Source: JBBROS01 sp965213845
GTDB lineage: Bacteria; Pseudomonadota; Alphaproteobacteria; Acetobacterales; Acetobacteraceae
Reading direction: 5' to 3'
DNA length: 64,000 nucleotides
NCBI GenBank assembly: GCA_965213845.1
Contig: CBDCAI010000013.1
Location: 124,001 to 188,000, forward strand
Part shown: positions 61,755-64,000 of the stretch, piece by piece
Layout of the letters: the number at the start of each line of letters is the position of its first letter
Numbering within the stretch: the stretch's first letter is position 1
The notes under the pieces: model-generated
Databases searched by the model: none
What the model saw: the letters and a program-made list of their open reading frames with translations, nothing else
What the model was told of the DNA's origin: nothing
Made by a program: the position numbers and the translations under genes

Positions 61755-63678
61755 ATGGCCCGGCCCCGCATCTCCCCGCGCACCCTCCGGCGCCTCACCG
61801 TCCTGGTAGCACTTCTCCCGCAGGCGACGGCCCTGTACGACGCCGCCCCGGCCCACGCCGCAGACCCCCAGCCCTACACCGTCACCCTCCCGCCCACCGG
61901 CGACGCCCCGCTCGACACCGTGCTCCACGACACCTCCAGCCTGGTCACCCTGCGCGAGAAAGCCCCCGTCGGCGCCTTCGCCCTGCTCACCCGCGCCCGC
62001 GACGACGCCGCCCGGCTGCAGACCGCGCTCGACAGCTTCGGCTACTACGACGCCAAGGTCGCCATCGGCATCGCCGGACAAGGCTTCCGCAAGGACGTGG
62101 ACGACCCCACCTTGCCCGACGCGATCGAGGCCGCGACGGCCCCCGTCGACGTCGCGATCGCCATCACCCGCGGCCCCCTGTTCAAGCTCCGCCGCATCAC
62201 CCTGCAGAATGCCCAGGGCGCGTCGGCCCCGGCCGACCCCACCATCGGCCAGGCCCGCACCGCCCTCTTGCTCGAACCCGGCGCACCCGCCCGCGCCGCC
62301 GACGTGCTGGCCGCCCAGGGCCGCCTGCTCGAAACCCTCCGCGACACCGGCCACGCCCTCGCCAAGGTCGACACCCCCGCCGCCACGCTCGATCCCGCGG
62401 CCCAGTCGCTCGACGTCGCGTTCCATATCGACCCCGGCCCCCGCGTGAACCTCGGTCCCATCACCGTCGGCGGGCTCGACCGCGTAGACCCCGCCTACGT
62501 CCGCCGCCGCCTGCTGATCCACCAGAACGACCCGTTCAACCCCGCCAAGATCGAGGCCGCCCCGGCAGGACCTCGCCGCACTCGGCGTCTTCGCCACCGT
62601 CCGCGCCCGCGCCGCCACCGCGCTCGATGCCCAGGGCCAGCTTCCCGTCACCATCGACGTCACCGAACGCCCCCGGCACGTCGTCGGCTTCAACGCCGCA
62701 TTCTCCACCGACCTCGGCGGCTCGGCCGGCGTCACCTTCCAGCACCGCAACCTGTTCGGCCAGGCCGAGCAGCTCAACCTCGGCGCCGCCATCACCAACC
62801 TCGGCGGCAGCGCCAGCCACAGCCCCGGCTACAACGTCACCGCCGCCCTCACCAAGCCCGACCTCTTCACCCGCGACCAGTCCGTCACGGTCTCCCTGCA
62901 AGGCATCAAGGAATCGCTCGACGCCTACGACCGCACCGCCGTCCTCGGCGGCGTCCAGCTCAGCCGCAAGATCGATCCCGCCTTGTTGCCCGACTTTCTC
63001 GCCGGGCCCCTCATCGTCACCGCCGGCGTCCAGGCCCAGCAGTCCCGCATCACCCAGGAGCGCGCGACCCGCGACTACACCCTGCTCGGCGTCCCGCTCG
63101 GCCTCAAATACGACAGCACCGGGCCCGAGGGCCTGTTCGAGCCCACCCACGGCGTGAAGGCCAACCTGACCGCGACACCCACGGAGTCGCTCAGGAACAG
63201 CGCGTTCTTCACCATCGTCCAGCTGACCGGCAGCACCTACGTCAACCTCGCCGAGCCCGGCCGCAGCGTCGTCGCCCTGCGCGGCATCCTCGGCACGATC
63301 CAGGGCGCCACCGCCTTCCAGGTCCCGCCCGACCAGCGCTTCTACGCCGGCGGGAGCGGCACCGTCCGTGGCTATAGATACCAGTCCGTCGGCCCACGCT
63401 TCGCCGACAACCGCCCCACCGGCGGCACCTCCCTCGCCGCCGCCAGCGTCGAGTTCCGCCAGCGCTTCGGCGAGAGCTTCGGCGCCGCCGCCTTCATCGA
63501 TGGCGGCCAGGTCAGCACCGCCTCCACCCCCTCCGGCCAGCTCCGCGCCGGCGCAGGCATCGGGGCGCGCTACTACACCGCCATCGGCCCGCTGCGCGTG
63601 GACCTCGCGGTCCCGCTCAACAAGCAGCGCGGCGACGACGCCTTCGAGCTCTATATCGGCATCGGCCAGGTGTTCTGA
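61755..63678 (+). pseudogene. tamA: TamA-family outer membrane protein with one frameshift
   Basis: TamA is a BamA-like outer-membrane barrel that works with TamB. The first frame encodes a signal peptide, then POTRA-type repeats up to VGGLDRVDPAYVRRRLLIHQ and KIEAA. At about 62560–62563 the sequence has four C where three would keep the frame. Removing one C joins it to RQDLAALGVFATVRAR, VGFNAAFSTDLGG and the barrel, which ends in YIGIGQVF with the typical terminal Phe. Repaired, the protein would have 640 residues. A homopolymer sequencing error is plausible; so is a recent mutation. The next gene, tamB, overlaps its stop by TGATG, as an intact operon would show. Confidence 0.85.
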
Positions 63679-64000
63679 TGCGCCGCCCGGTCCGTATCCT
63701 GCTCTGGTGCGCCGCCGTCCTGGTGGCGCTGCCCCTCGTGGCCGTCGCGGCCCTGTTCATCGCCCTGAACACCGGCCCCGGCCGCAGCCTCGCCGCATCC
63801 CAGATCGCCGCCCTGACCGGGGGCGCCGTCCGCCTGCAGGGCCTGTCGGGCCGCTTCCCCGACCGCCTCCGCCTCGCGCACCTCGAGGTGCACGACGCCA
63901 CCGGCCCCTGGCTCCTGGCCGACGACGTCGCCCTCGACTGGTCGCCCACCGCCCTCCTGCACCGCCAGGCCCTGGTCGATCGGATCGAGGCCGCCCGCCT
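63678..64000 (+). CDS. tamB: TamB, N-terminal part (runs off the window)
   Basis: The frame starts ATG 63678, overlapping the tamA stop (TGATG), and continues past the right edge. It opens with a signal-anchor helix (RILLWCAAVLVALPLVAVAA). It then reads TGGAVRLQGLSGRFPDRLRL, DATGPWLLADDVALDWSPTA and the AsmA-like pattern RQALVDRIEAA, as in TamB. TamB forms a long beta-groove that spans the periplasm and, with TamA, moves lipids or barrel proteins to the outer membrane. Only about 107 codons are visible. Confidence 0.88.
   Translation, partial: MRRPVRILLWCAAVLVALPLVAVAALFIALNTGPGRSLAASQIAALTGGAVRLQGLSGRFPDRLRLAHLEVHDATGPWLLADDVALDWSPTALLHRQALVDRIEAAR

Overview
The window is strongly G+C-rich, gene-dense bacterial DNA whose gene content points to an alphaproteobacterium, most likely order Rhodospirillales and perhaps family Acetobacteraceae. 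The evidence is alpha-type SspB, UPF0262 and DUF983 proteins, the secA–parvulin–argJ–mutT and kdsD–lptC–lptA–lptB–rpoN–hpf blocks, and the miaB–phoH–ybeY–corC block. The family assignment is inference from gene order and protein resemblance; no 16S rRNA or other marker RNA is present. I found no tRNA, rRNA, CRISPR array, insertion sequence or phage gene.

Layout. 1–8830: a partial peptide-type binding protein, the ClpXP adaptor SspB, class I fumarase with a coupled VOC protein, the queuosine set queA–tgt–queF, a DUF1028 protein and malate synthase G. 8939–9930: UPF0262 and DUF983, facing the previous block across a strong hairpin. 10145–16440: a compact motility/chemotaxis operon fliM–cheA–cheW–cheB–cheR. 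16595–21345: a transketolase-family gene with altered active-site residues, then gap, pgk and a TspO-like gene. 21804–24457: a DUF3617 protein, a DEAD-box helicase behind a long leader, and a frameshifted alpha/beta hydrolase. 24490–31411: secA (minus), then parvulin, argJ, a GNAT–NUDIX fusion and a CinA-type protein. 31555–37273: the lipopolysaccharide export operon with rpoN and hpf; rpoN has two tandem -24/-12 promoters and lptB has no ordinary start codon. 37397–42969: an OprB-like porin, a large hybrid histidine kinase and a Gly/Tyr-rich lipoprotein. 42974–48779: a sulfonate-type ABC uptake operon with a flavin monooxygenase and a second binding protein. 48880–52572: a CreB/CreC two-component pair divergent from creD. 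52789–56397: two unrecognised membrane proteins and a caspase–LCCL–LCCL–OmpA protein. 56497–60465: miaB–phoH–ybeY–corC. 60667–64000: an acyltransferase, a frameshifted tamA and the start of tamB.

Many genes are translationally coupled by ATGA, GTGA, TTGA or TGATG overlaps. Across the whole window, short tandem repeats (mostly 12, 15 or 21 bp, so frame-preserving) sit in protein linkers, at protein ends and at gene junctions. At least twelve such arrays are visible, and they explain most of the low-complexity protein segments.

No single locus is clearly a new biological system. The best candidates for follow-up are the caspase–LCCL–OmpA protein, the altered transketolase, the tandem sigma-54 promoters on rpoN, the AUC-start candidate of lptB, and the genome-wide habit of short tandem duplication.
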